Assembly: GCA_031401815.1 (NCBI GenBank)
Contig: JANNRW010000421.1
Span: forward strand, 1 to 10,177
Length of the DNA: 10,177 nt
Direction of reading: 5' to 3'
Origin: JANNRW01 sp031401815
GTDB lineage: Bacteria; Desulfobacterota; Desulfuromonadia; Geobacterales; DSM-12255
In this document: positions 1-6,572 of the stretch, in pieces
Layout: each line of letters opens with the position of its first letter
How positions within the stretch are numbered: position 1 is the first letter of the stretch
The notes under the pieces: model-generated
Told to the model about the DNA's origin: nothing
Seen by the model: the letters and a program-made list of their open reading frames with translations, nothing else
Databases searched by the model: none
Translations under genes and position numbers: made by a program

Positions 1-4
1 CTAA

Positions 5-36
5 CCCTCCCCCGCCAGGGGGGAGGGGACTTTTTT
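5..36 (+). terminator. Rho-independent terminator-like hairpin at left edge
   Basis: A 9-bp GC-rich stem (5-13 pairing with 19-27, CCCTCCCCC against GGGGGAGGG) with a 5-nt loop is followed three bases later by six T residues at 31-36. The T-tract follows the hairpin only on the plus strand, so it most likely ends a rightward gene lying left of the window, convergent with the leftward sensor gene. On the minus strand the hairpin comes after that gene's stop, but no U-tract follows it inside the window, so termination of that transcript here is less certain. G/C-block hairpins of this kind can also be dispersed repeats. Confidence 0.55.
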
Positions 37-63
37 GAGAATTTGCGAATGCATCAACTTTAT

Positions 64-2088
64 TCAGTCCGGGCTCTTGTCCGGAGTCTTATGGAAAACT
101 ATCCGATCCCGCCCTTCTGCTTTTGCCTGTTGAAGAGCATGAAGGGCGGAGCTGATAAGCCCTTCCACAGTTTCGCTGTCTGCCGGGAAGGAAGCTATGC
201 CGATACTTGACGAGAGCTTTCCGGTTGGCAGGCTTTCCACCCCTGGAATATGCAGGCGGGCGCACGCTTTCCTTACCCTCTCTGCAACCGGAAGGGCATC
301 TCCCTTGAGGGTTCCGGGCAGAATAACGCAGAAGATTTCACTGTTGTAGCTGCATATAACATCCATCTGTCTGGCAGAACGTGTAATCGCAGCCACGTTC
401 TTTTTTATTGCAGCCGCGCCTGCTGCCGGTCCGCAGAGCGAAGTATAAAGATTAAGGTAGTCAAGTTCGATCATGATGATTGTAAATTCGAGAGACTGGC
501 GCTGGCTCCGGTTTACCTCTTCAGTCAGCCTTTTATCGAGGAAACTGCGGTTGTAAAGGTTTGTCGCCGGATCCACCGCTGAGAGGTTTGTCAGTAGCTC
601 TGCTTCATGTTGCGATTTGATCCGCTCCAGCACCATTGATCCCTGCCCGAGAAGGAGGGTAAGGAGTTGCAGGTCGTTTTCAGTAAAGATATCATTACTC
701 TCCTTGTCAGAGAGATTCAGAACCCCGATTATCCTCTCTCCCTGCCGAAACGGCACACTGACGAACGATTTCGTCTTGTAACGCGGCCTGTTTGTGGTAG
801 CAACCCTGCTGTCGGTCTCAATGTCATTGACAACAATCGGTGCGCCTGTTGATGCCACCCTTCCTGCAATCCCGTCACCCATCTTTATATGAAGGCTCTT
901 TGAAAGCTGTTCATTAAGCCCGCGCGAAGCTGTTATTCTCAGAATCTGCCCTGATTCGTCAACGAGCATGAGGGAGCCGCTTGCCGCTCCAAGGAAGTCA
1001 GCTCCTGTCGCAAGGATTTTTTCGTGGAGTTCAGTGACTGTTTTTGCTTCTGACATCGAGCTTGTCATGGCAATCAGCCTGGCTGGCAAAGAAGAGTCGG
1101 AGTAGTGGTTTGCTTCGTTGCGCAGCTGTAGTATTCGCGAGGCCGCCCGTCCGGTCAATATCTCGGCAAGCAGGGCGTCTCTGGGTTGGAGTTCGAGATC
1201 AGGCAGAAGGATGCAGCCGAGCAGTTCACTCCCAGCCATGAGAGGCAGAAAGGTCGCACTCTGTGAATTGAGACTCTTGAAGAATTCACTTGTCTCGGAG
1301 ATGAGCTGAAGAGAGCGTTCACCCGGATGATCTGAAATTATCCGGTGAAGAACAACCTTCGAAGTCTGGCCGAGGTCTGCCGGGAGCCCCCATGTCCCCT
1401 TGATGGCGAAAGCTTCGCTGTCCTGCCCTGACATTGCCACGGCTATCTGCTTGCAATCAAAGAGGATGCCGAATGACTCGCTTAAAAGAGAGACAACCTG
1501 ATCGAGCGTCTTCCCTCTGTCGAGTTGTGCTGATATGCCAACTACCGAGTTCAGCCTGGATACTGTAGTCTCCATTGCATTATTATGAAGGCTCGAGTTT
1601 ATTAGAGAGGGTAGCAGCCTGTCGACGCGGTCTGCTATTTCACGGACATCCTGTAGTTCAACAACGGGGAGGCTGCCAAGTTTTTCCAGAATTGCAAAAG
1701 GCTTTACCCGGTCATTTCTGCTCATTGATTCAAGGTAGAAAAGGTTTATGGAGCTGGTTCTGACCCCCCAGACAAGAAGGGATCTGTTGGCTGCTGCCGG
1801 ATCAGGGAGCCGGATGGCAAAGCCGAGAAGTCCCAAGGGGCAGCGGCCGATCACAGGGACGCTTCTGGCGACAGTTTCACGGAGAGCATCATCCAGCGGA
1901 TAGGTGCAGCTCTCCTTGCAGGGGGAAGGGGTGCATGAGGAGCCGCATAGTTGTCCGGAAGAGATACTCCTTGCTATAAGCCCTTCACCCTGGCTATGGA
2001 TCGCCAGACTGTATGGAGCCAGGAAGGAGTAGGCCCGTAGCGAGTCGAGCAGGTCTACGGGATTTATGATACTCTGTTTTTTTGGCAA
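64..2088 (-). CDS. GAF-domain sensor protein with degenerate GGDEF domain
   Basis: A 674-residue protein with no predicted signal peptide or membrane segment, so probably cytoplasmic. Residues ~1-120 hold a cysteine cluster (C48, C52, C57, C61, plus C83) and vaguely resemble a PocR-like sensory domain; that label is tentative. Residues ~170-325 look like a diverged GAF domain. Residues ~330-490 are a clearer GAF domain, with the typical GDGIAGRVA at 404-412. Residues ~500-665 have a GGDEF fold, recognisable from DPATNLYNRSFLD, AERVRKA, SSSIGIASFP and AEGRDR. The signature GGDEF is replaced by NSEIF (582-586) and the metal/nucleotide stretch is altered (IELDYLNLY), so diguanylate cyclase activity is unlikely. 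An RxxD motif (R573-D576) stands exactly five residues before NSEIF, the position of the c-di-GMP inhibitory site, suggesting a c-di-GMP receptor. The start is TTG, supported by a strong Shine-Dalgarno. It lies 60 nt downstream of tldD on the same strand and is probably co-transcribed. Confidence 0.88.
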   Translation of the reverse strand: MPKKQSIINPVDLLDSLRAYSFLAPYSLAIHSQGEGLIARSISSGQLCGSSCTPSPCKESCTYPLDDALRETVARSVPVIGRCPLGLLGFAIRLPDPAAANRSLLVWGVRTSSINLFYLESMSRNDRVKPFAILEKLGSLPVVELQDVREIADRVDRLLPSLINSSLHNNAMETTVSRLNSVVGISAQLDRGKTLDQVVSLLSESFGILFDCKQIAVAMSGQDSEAFAIKGTWGLPADLGQTSKVVLHRIISDHPGERSLQLISETSEFFKSLNSQSATFLPLMAGSELLGCILLPDLELQPRDALLAEILTGRAASRILQLRNEANHYSDSSLPARLIAMTSSMSEAKTVTELHEKILATGADFLGAASGSLMLVDESGQILRITASRGLNEQLSKSLHIKMGDGIAGRVASTGAPIVVNDIETDSRVATTNRPRYKTKSFVSVPFRQGERIIGVLNLSDKESNDIFTENDLQLLTLLLGQGSMVLERIKSQHEAELLTNLSAVDPATNLYNRSFLDKRLTEEVNRSQRQSLEFTIIMIELDYLNLYTSLCGPAAGAAAIKKNVAAITRSARQMDVICSYNSEIFCVILPGTLKGDALPVAERVRKACARLHIPGVESLPTGKLSSSIGIASFPADSETVEGLISSALHALQQAKAEGRDRIVFHKTPDKSPD

Positions 2089-2096
2089 TTGGGGGG

Positions 2097-2102
2097 TCTC
2101 CT
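2097..2102 (-). promoter_or_regulatory. Shine-Dalgarno fixing a TTG start for the GAF/GGDEF gene
   Basis: On the minus strand AGGAGA is followed by an 8-nt spacer and TTG CCA AAA AAA CAG. No in-frame ATG has comparable spacing. This site is what justifies the unusual TTG start at 2088. Confidence 0.75.
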
Positions 2103-2148
2103 GAAGATTTAACTTGAAAAAGCTTTTACAGTTGCAATGGCAGCGCCA

Positions 2149-3531
2149 TCAGGCTGATCCACCTACAATCATGTCGGCAATCAATAGCGTCGGCTGGGCA
2201 TCAGCAACCGGAACACCCTGGCCATCCTTGCCACAGGTGCCGATACCGAAACCGAGGTCAGAACCTACCATAAGGATCTTTTTCAGAACTTCAGGCCCGT
2301 TTCCGGTGAGTGTCGCACCACGAACCGGTTCACAAATCATGCCGTTTTCAATCAGATAACCTTCAGAAACCTCAAACATAAAGTCACCGGTAACAGTGTT
2401 AACCTGTCCGCCCCCCATTTTCCTTACAAAGAGACCGGCAGGGACGCTCTTGACAATCTCCCCGGGTTCGGTTTCACCAGGGGTTATAATTGTGTTGGTC
2501 ATCCTTACTATCGGTTTGGCGGTGTAGGATTCCCGCCTGCCATTGCCGGTTGAGGCAGTATTATCCTTCATCGCCGAGAGGCGATCATACATGTACCCTT
2601 TCAGGATGCCTTTTTCAACCAGAACTGTCCTTTGCCCCGGATTCCCCTCGCTGTCAAAATAAAAGGAGCCTCTGGCGAAAGGGATGGTTGAATCGTCTAT
2701 TACAGTTACGAGTTTTGAGGCGACCTGTTCGCCGATCTTGCCGCGATAGACAGAAATCCCCCCTTGAACCAGATCGGCCTCAAGTCCGTGACCAATAGCT
2801 TCATGAACCATGGTTCCCCCTGCTTCTGAGGAGAGGACAACCGGCATTGTACCCCCCGGTGCCCGGCGGGCGGAGAGCATCATCTCGGCACGCTCCGTAG
2901 CAGTAACCGCGACTTCTACGGCGCTCTTTTCCTGGAAAAGTTCGAACCCCCGGCAGGCTCCTGCTGCTTCGTAGCCGGTCTGCATTACCCCGTCTTTGGC
3001 AGTAACTACCTGAGCCACAAACATGGTGCCGATTCTTTCGCTACTTGTAAATTCGCCGAGCGAATTGGCAGTCTGAGCTCTGGCAACCCCGTCACGATAC
3101 ATGGTCATGACCTGCTGAATATGGGCTCCAGCTCTTCTGGCGGCGCTTTCGGCGGTCATGGCAAGAGCAACTTTTTCTTTCAGAGGTATGCTGTCCGGAT
3201 GAAGAAGAATCTGGAGCAAAGGTGCAATCCGGTGAGAGTTCATTGCAATTGGATAGTCAAATTGCTTGCCGGTGACAGCGCTTCTGATTGTTTCGGCAAG
3301 CGCCAGGAGTGATTTTTCAGTTACATCATTGGTGTAGCCGAAGGCGGTGCGAAAGTCGCTGATTACACGAATCCCGACCCCTCTGTCGGAAAAGACAAGT
3401 ACCTTTTCAACTCTCCCGTCTTCAACGACGATCTGGGTGGATGCGCCCTCTTCAAAATAGATCTCGGCGAATTCGCCCCCGCCTGAAAGAGCTCGCTTGA
3501 GTATTTGTGCAATGTCCATCTTTTCCAGCAT
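2149..3531 (-). CDS. tldD: TldD family metalloprotease
   Basis: A 460-residue protein of the TldD/PmbA (U62) family. In E. coli TldD and its partner TldE (PmbA) form a cytoplasmic heterodimer that degrades unfolded peptides, matures microcin B17 and is linked to CcdA turnover; TldD carries the metal site. Here the zinc motif HEAIGH is intact (H243, E244, H248), which marks this as TldD rather than TldE. Other family hallmarks are the N-terminal stretch with GVGIRVI, then GGTMVHEAIGHGLEADL, TGNGRRESY, the GGGQVNTVTGDFMFEVSEGYLIENG block and the C-terminal GSDLGFGIGTCGKDGQGVPVADAQPT. I place the start at 3531, where GGGAG stands 8 nt upstream. An in-frame ATG 15 nt earlier (3546) has no visible ribosome site. 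Length is close to the E. coli protein (481 aa). No tldE/pmbA is visible in the window. The repeat at 3579-3796 lies directly upstream. Confidence 0.95.
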   Translation of the reverse strand: MLEKMDIAQILKRALSGGGEFAEIYFEEGASTQIVVEDGRVEKVLVFSDRGVGIRVISDFRTAFGYTNDVTEKSLLALAETIRSAVTGKQFDYPIAMNSHRIAPLLQILLHPDSIPLKEKVALAMTAESAARRAGAHIQQVMTMYRDGVARAQTANSLGEFTSSERIGTMFVAQVVTAKDGVMQTGYEAAGACRGFELFQEKSAVEVAVTATERAEMMLSARRAPGGTMPVVLSSEAGGTMVHEAIGHGLEADLVQGGISVYRGKIGEQVASKLVTVIDDSTIPFARGSFYFDSEGNPGQRTVLVEKGILKGYMYDRLSAMKDNTASTGNGRRESYTAKPIVRMTNTIITPGETEPGEIVKSVPAGLFVRKMGGGQVNTVTGDFMFEVSEGYLIENGMICEPVRGATLTGNGPEVLKKILMVGSDLGFGIGTCGKDGQGVPVADAQPTLLIADMIVGGSA

Positions 3532-3539
3532 CTGTGGGA

Positions 3540-3544
3540 CTCCC
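3540..3544 (-). promoter_or_regulatory. Shine-Dalgarno deciding the tldD start
   Basis: GGGAG on the minus strand sits 8 nt before the ATG at 3531. It overlaps the codons that follow the alternative upstream ATG at 3546, which argues that translation begins at 3531. Confidence 0.6.
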
Positions 3545-3578
3545 ATGCTTATGAATACTTCAAGTAAATCTGAAACTT

Positions 3579-3796
3579 AATAGAACGCGGATGACGCGGA
3601 TTGAGCGGATTTACACGGATAAAACAATCAAAGGGTTTAACCCCATAAAAACATTGAAGACTTTTCTTGCTTAACCCCAAATAGCTATTGACTTTATCCG
3701 CCTTGATCCCCTTCATCCCTGTTAAAAAAAGGATTTTGCCAATTTCAGATTAAAATCTGCGTGAATCCGCTAAATCCGCGTCATCCGCGTTTTATT
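3579..3796. repeat. 218-bp dispersed inverted-repeat element made of GGAT units
   Basis: The ends form an imperfect inverted repeat: 3579-3620 matches the reverse complement of 3755-3796 at 37 of 42 positions by hand alignment. Each arm is a short array of GGAT units at 9-10-nt spacing (for example GCGGATGACGCGGATTGAG). A third array, in the same orientation as the right arm, lies at 3692-3723 (GGGATGAAGGGGATCAAGG on the minus strand). Between them is a direct repeat TTAACCCCA at 3637-3645 and 3671-3679. There is no transposase and I see no target-site duplication, so it could be a non-autonomous (MITE/REP-like) element or a structured RNA element. I recall similar GGAT-rich intergenic repeats from Geobacter genomes, but could not check. 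It fills the gap between the DUF4911-like gene and tldD; nothing else is visible there. Confidence 0.75.
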
Positions 3797-4067
3797 GCCT
3801 TTGATCTTTGCAGTTCGACGCCAGCTCCGGAATCCCGCCGCCCGGTGCTGACACTTCTGTAAGAGTGATATCTGCGCTTACAGCCTCAATCAGTTTCTCC
3901 ATGTCATCAGCAAAACCTGCCGGGATCGTCAGCTTGACAATCGCTCCCTGCTTTTCTACCGTGGAGAGGGTGGACATCCCCTCGTACGCCTCCAGGATGA
4001 ACTTGAGGTAGACCAGATCGTGACGTTCAATCCGGAAGTATCTGACGATATCATGTTCCATTGTCAT
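3792..4067 (-). CDS. DUF4911-like small protein
   Basis: A 91-residue acidic protein of unknown function, with no signal peptide or membrane segment. The core (RYFRIERHDLVYLKFILEAYEGMSTLSTVEKQGAIVKLTIPAGFADDMEKLIEAV) resembles DUF4911 proteins as I recall them; I could not confirm this. The frame stays open upstream to a TTG at 4139, but that extension has no ribosome site and an unconvincing sequence. I favour the ATG at 4067; an ATG two codons later (4061) is equally possible, and neither has a clear Shine-Dalgarno. The stop codon TAA (3792-3794) lies within the end of the inverted-repeat element, so the native C-terminus may have been changed by insertion of that element. It reads divergently from the aldehyde dehydrogenase and in the same direction as tldD. 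Confidence 0.75.
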   Translation of the reverse strand: MTMEHDIVRYFRIERHDLVYLKFILEAYEGMSTLSTVEKQGAIVKLTIPAGFADDMEKLIEAVSADITLTEVSAPGGGIPELASNCKDQRQ

Positions 4068-4093
4068 AGGTGATTTGAGGTTGCCTGTAAAAG

Positions 4094-4122
4094 TTGCTAA
4101 TGAATTGTCAATGTAATATATT
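4094..4122 (+). promoter_or_regulatory. Candidate sigma-70-type promoter for the aldehyde dehydrogenase
   Basis: TTGCTA (4094-4099) and TATATT (4117-4122) are separated by 17 nt, matching the consensus at 4 of 6 and 5 of 6 positions. A transcript starting near 4129 would have a leader of about 36 nt before the ATG at 4165. The site lies in the gap between the divergent DUF4911-like and aldehyde dehydrogenase genes. It was found by eye only. Confidence 0.4.
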
Positions 4123-4164
4123 GCGCAGTCAGTTGGCAAGCATCAATCAATTTTGGAGGACAAG

Positions 4165-5592
4165 ATGGCCAAGCGTTACAGAGTATTGATCGGTGGTGAG
4201 TGGACTGGAGATGAACTGGCTGGAATTGATGTCATAAATCCGTATGATGATACACTGCTCGGTGTTGTGCCAGAAGCAACGCCGGAACTTGTGAACAGGG
4301 CAATTGTTGCGGCTCAGGCAGGGTTCAAGGCCATCTCCGCAATGCCTGCCTGGCAGCGGTCGGAGATCCTGGAGCGGACTGCCTGTTTCATGCTGCGCGA
4401 CAAGGAGGAGATTGCCGGGATAATCGCCATGGAGGCCGGCAAATCCTGGAAGTTCGCTCTGTCAGAGGCTGAACGGAGCGCCGAAACATTCCGGTTTGCA
4501 GCCCTTGAAGCTAAAAATGAACATGGCGAAGTTGTCCCGATGGATGCTTCAGCTGTTTCTGCCGGGCGTTTCGGCTTTTACATCCGCGTCCCTATCGGGG
4601 TAATCGGTGCCATTACTCCGTTTAACTTTCCGATGAATCTGGTTGCTCACAAGGTTGCACCTGCCATAGCTGCCGGAAATTCCCTTGTGGTAAAGCCGGC
4701 AACGAAGACTCCGCTCTCCCTGCTTAAAATGGCTGAACTGCTGGAAGAGGCAGGTCTGCCAGCCGGGGTGATGAACGTGGTTATCGGCAGCGGCAAGGTG
4801 GTAGGGAACCAGCTTGTGCAGGACGAAAGACTGGCCATGATAACCTTTACCGGAAGTCCGTCGGTCGGTCGTGGAATAAAAGCCCTTGCAGGTCTGAAAC
4901 GTGTAACCCTGGAGCTTGGGTCAAACTCTCCGACCATTATTGATGAGGATGCTGATCTGGTTAAAGCAGTACCTCGCTGCATCATGGGGAGTTTTGCCAA
5001 TTCTGGTCAGGTCTGTATCTCTGTCCAGCGGATCTTTGTTCATAGAAAACGGTACGATGAATTTCTGGAGAAGATGGTAGCTGCAACCAGGCAACTCCTT
5101 GTCGGTGATCCGATGGATCGCAGGTGCGACATAGGGCCTATGATAAGTGATGTTGAGTTGCAACGCTCTCTTGTCTGGCTGGAAGAGGCAAAAAATCTCG
5201 GCGCCAGGATTGAAACCGGCGGCAACCAGGTCGGCAACTGTCTTGAGCCGACCATACTTACCGGGGTGACTCCGGATATGCAGGTGATGTGTTCCGAAGT
5301 CTTTGCCCCGATAGTCTCCATTGTGCCGTTCGACACATTTGAAGAGGCGCTGGATATGGCAGATGACTCTGTTTACGGCCTTCAGGCCGGTATTTATACG
5401 AATGATATCAATAAAGCGTTTCGGGCGATCAAACGTCTTGATGTAGGCGGGGTCATCATCAACGATGTCCCGACCTTCCGGGTGGATCATATGCCGTACG
5501 GCGGCAACAAGGAGAGCGGACTCGGGCGCGAAGGGATCAAGTATGCAATGGAGGAGATGACCAATATCAAGATGGTCTGTTTTAATCTCTGA
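4165..5592 (+). CDS. NAD(P)-dependent aldehyde dehydrogenase
   Basis: A 475-residue member of the ALDH superfamily, oxidising an aldehyde to the carboxylate with NAD(P)+ as acceptor; cytoplasmic. The catalytic set is complete: the oxyanion Asn in TPFNFPMN (N154), the cofactor-site Lys in VVKPATKTP, the general base Glu in LELGSNSP (E250), the nucleophile Cys in SGQVCISVQR (C284), and SEVFAPIV further on. The E-to-C spacing of 34 matches the family (E268/C302 in human ALDH2). Overall it looks like the lactaldehyde/succinate-semialdehyde dehydrogenase-like branch, but the substrate cannot be read from sequence. The start is the ATG at 4165, with GGAGGA at 4155-4160; an in-frame TTG at 4153 would run through that ribosome site and is rejected. 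An uncharacterised gene follows 27 nt downstream and is probably in the same transcript. Confidence 0.95.
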   Translation: MAKRYRVLIGGEWTGDELAGIDVINPYDDTLLGVVPEATPELVNRAIVAAQAGFKAISAMPAWQRSEILERTACFMLRDKEEIAGIIAMEAGKSWKFALSEAERSAETFRFAALEAKNEHGEVVPMDASAVSAGRFGFYIRVPIGVIGAITPFNFPMNLVAHKVAPAIAAGNSLVVKPATKTPLSLLKMAELLEEAGLPAGVMNVVIGSGKVVGNQLVQDERLAMITFTGSPSVGRGIKALAGLKRVTLELGSNSPTIIDEDADLVKAVPRCIMGSFANSGQVCISVQRIFVHRKRYDEFLEKMVAATRQLLVGDPMDRRCDIGPMISDVELQRSLVWLEEAKNLGARIETGGNQVGNCLEPTILTGVTPDMQVMCSEVFAPIVSIVPFDTFEEALDMADDSVYGLQAGIYTNDINKAFRAIKRLDVGGVIINDVPTFRVDHMPYGGNKESGLGREGIKYAMEEMTNIKMVCFNL

Positions 5593-5619
5593 TTTTTGGA
5601 AATTGTCAGGAGCTAAATA

Positions 5620-6195
5620 ATGCGCAGCTTCATCGTCAGCATAAATCTTGTTAAAGCAGCAGAGCTGGATGTCATTCGGGCTACCGCCCTCAAGCTGCTG
5701 CGGGGACTGCATTACGACGTTGCTTACACCCCTCATTTTGCCATGTGCGCCGACAATCTGAGTGAAATCATCATGACGACAAACGCTGACGTAGCTGATA
5801 CCAGATCAGTAATGCGTTTCAGTTGCAGCGGTCTTTTCCCCAAAGCAGAGATGAAGAGAATCCGGGAGCATATGGACGATTTTGCCCGACTGGTTCCCGA
5901 GACTGTCGGGCTCTGGTGTGATAAAGAGCCGGATTATTTCGAGAAGGCGGCTATCAAGGCCAATAACGCCCTGCAAAAATCACTGAAAGAAATCAGCCGC
6001 AAACCGGGTAACTTCTTTAATGTCCTGATCATCAACAACGATACCTTGCCGCTGCTCGAATTGATTGCGTCGAAAGAATTCAATGACATGGAAGTGAGCC
6101 GTCCGGGGGACGTGATCCAGTTTCGCTACGAAGTCGTTGTTGGCTCGCGCGGCATCATGAACTGGCGGCTGGTGCATGCGTATAACTTCAGATAA
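5620..6195 (+). CDS. Uncharacterised 191-residue protein downstream of the aldehyde dehydrogenase
   Basis: I do not recognise this family. It begins with ATG at 5620, has AGGAG 7 nt upstream (5608-5612), and lies 27 nt after the aldehyde dehydrogenase stop, so co-transcription is likely. A strong terminator follows 31 nt after its stop, making it the last gene of a two-gene unit. The protein is soluble-looking, with no signal peptide or membrane segment. It has mixed alpha/beta character: an amphipathic N-terminal helix (about 12-30), a charged helical middle (about 75-130), then hydrophobic strand-like segments (FFNVLIINND; VIQFRYEVVV). Cysteines are at 43, 69 and 100; no CxxC, nucleotide-binding loop or known catalytic motif is visible. 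The coupling suggests a role linked to aldehyde metabolism, but that is only context. Confidence 0.85.
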   Translation: MRSFIVSINLVKAAELDVIRATALKLLRGLHYDVAYTPHFAMCADNLSEIIMTTNADVADTRSVMRFSCSGLFPKAEMKRIREHMDDFARLVPETVGLWCDKEPDYFEKAAIKANNALQKSLKEISRKPGNFFNVLIINNDTLPLLELIASKEFNDMEVSRPGDVIQFRYEVVVGSRGIMNWRLVHAYNFR

Positions 6196-6226
6196 GCAAG
6201 AACGTCAGACAATGCCAGTCGTCACA

Positions 6227-6262
6227 AAAAAGCCCCGCCTCCGAAAGGAAGCAGGGCTTTTT
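6227..6262 (+). terminator. Rho-independent terminator after the aldehyde dehydrogenase unit
   Basis: Two 16-nt arms (6227-6242 and 6247-6262) enclose a GAAA tetraloop closed by C-G. The arms begin AAAAAGCCC and end GGGCTTTTT, giving an A-tract/T-tract stem that can terminate in both directions. Two positions are C/A mismatches on the plus strand, which become U-G wobbles on the minus strand. A near copy stands at 7019-7054. Confidence 0.9.
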
Positions 6263-6267
6263 GCGTT

Positions 6268-6295
6268 TTGCAAATAGACAAAAATCTGTTATCAT
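6268..6295 (+). promoter_or_regulatory. Candidate promoter for the vapBC pair
   Basis: TTGCAA (6268-6273) is followed after 16 nt by TATCAT (6290-6295), which carries an extended -10 TGT immediately before it (6287-6289). It starts just after the T-tract of the preceding terminator, so the toxin-antitoxin pair appears to be an independent transcription unit. Confidence 0.55.
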
Positions 6296-6314
6296 TTCAG
6301 CAAAACTGTAATCA
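6286..6314 (+). promoter_or_regulatory. Possible VapB operator (two direct repeats)
   Basis: CTGTTATCA (6286-6294) and CTGTAATCA (6306-6314) are identical at 8 of 9 positions and start exactly 20 bp apart, about two helical turns. The first covers the candidate -10 box. Ribbon-helix-helix antitoxins usually bind repeated short sites over their own promoter, so autoregulation here is plausible but inferred. Confidence 0.35.
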
Positions 6315-6326
6315 CTGGAGGATTGA

Positions 6327-6572
6327 ATGGTAAGAACGCAGATTCAGTTGCCCGAACAGCAGGTGTCAACCTTAAAGCAGCTTGCCCTGCAACAGCACGT
6401 TTCCATGGCGGAGTTGATCCGGCGGGCAATCAGCCTGTTCACTGCCTCGCCGGATGCTGGCAATCTTCAGGTGCGGCGGCAAAGGGCGTTGGAGGCAGCC
6501 GGGCGCTTCCACTCGGGCAAGGGTGATATTGCTACCAGTCATGACGACTATCTGGCCGAGGCGTTCAAGTGA
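6327..6572 (+). CDS. vapB: Ribbon-helix-helix antitoxin, VapB type
   Basis: An 81-residue protein. The N-terminus (VRTQIQLP) is the DNA-binding beta strand of a ribbon-helix-helix (CopG/Arc-type) domain, followed by two helices (EQQVSTLKQLALQQ; SMAELIRRAISLF). The C-terminal tail (KGDIATSHDDYLAEAF) is the usual region that wraps and blocks the toxin. It should dimerise, repress its own promoter and neutralise the PIN-domain toxin encoded next. GGAGG stands 5 nt before the ATG. Its stop overlaps the toxin's start by 4 nt, the usual arrangement for translational coupling. The two genes have their own promoter and terminator, apart from neighbouring metabolic genes, as expected of an accessory module. 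Confidence 0.9.
   Translation: MVRTQIQLPEQQVSTLKQLALQQHVSMAELIRRAISLFTASPDAGNLQVRRQRALEAAGRFHSGKGDIATSHDDYLAEAFK

Noticed and set aside
64..700. Active diguanylate cyclase
   Set aside because: The GGDEF signature reads NSEIF and the Asp/Lys/Asn residues for metal and GTP are not all kept; catalysis is unlikely.
3579..3796. CRISPR array
   Set aside because: The units are 9-10 nt with no unique spacers of CRISPR length, and no cas genes are nearby.
4068..4139. N-terminal extension of the DUF4911-like protein from a TTG at 4139
   Set aside because: No ribosome site, and it would cover the divergent promoter region.
4647..5336. Two other minus-strand open frames inside the aldehyde dehydrogenase
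   Set aside because: Antisense to a well-supported gene, no ribosome site or recognisable domain.
4921..5736. Long open frame (271 codons) on the minus strand opposite the aldehyde dehydrogenase
   Set aside because: It lies antisense to a complete dehydrogenase with all catalytic residues, shows no family features, and straddles the start of the next gene. It is a by-product of codon use.
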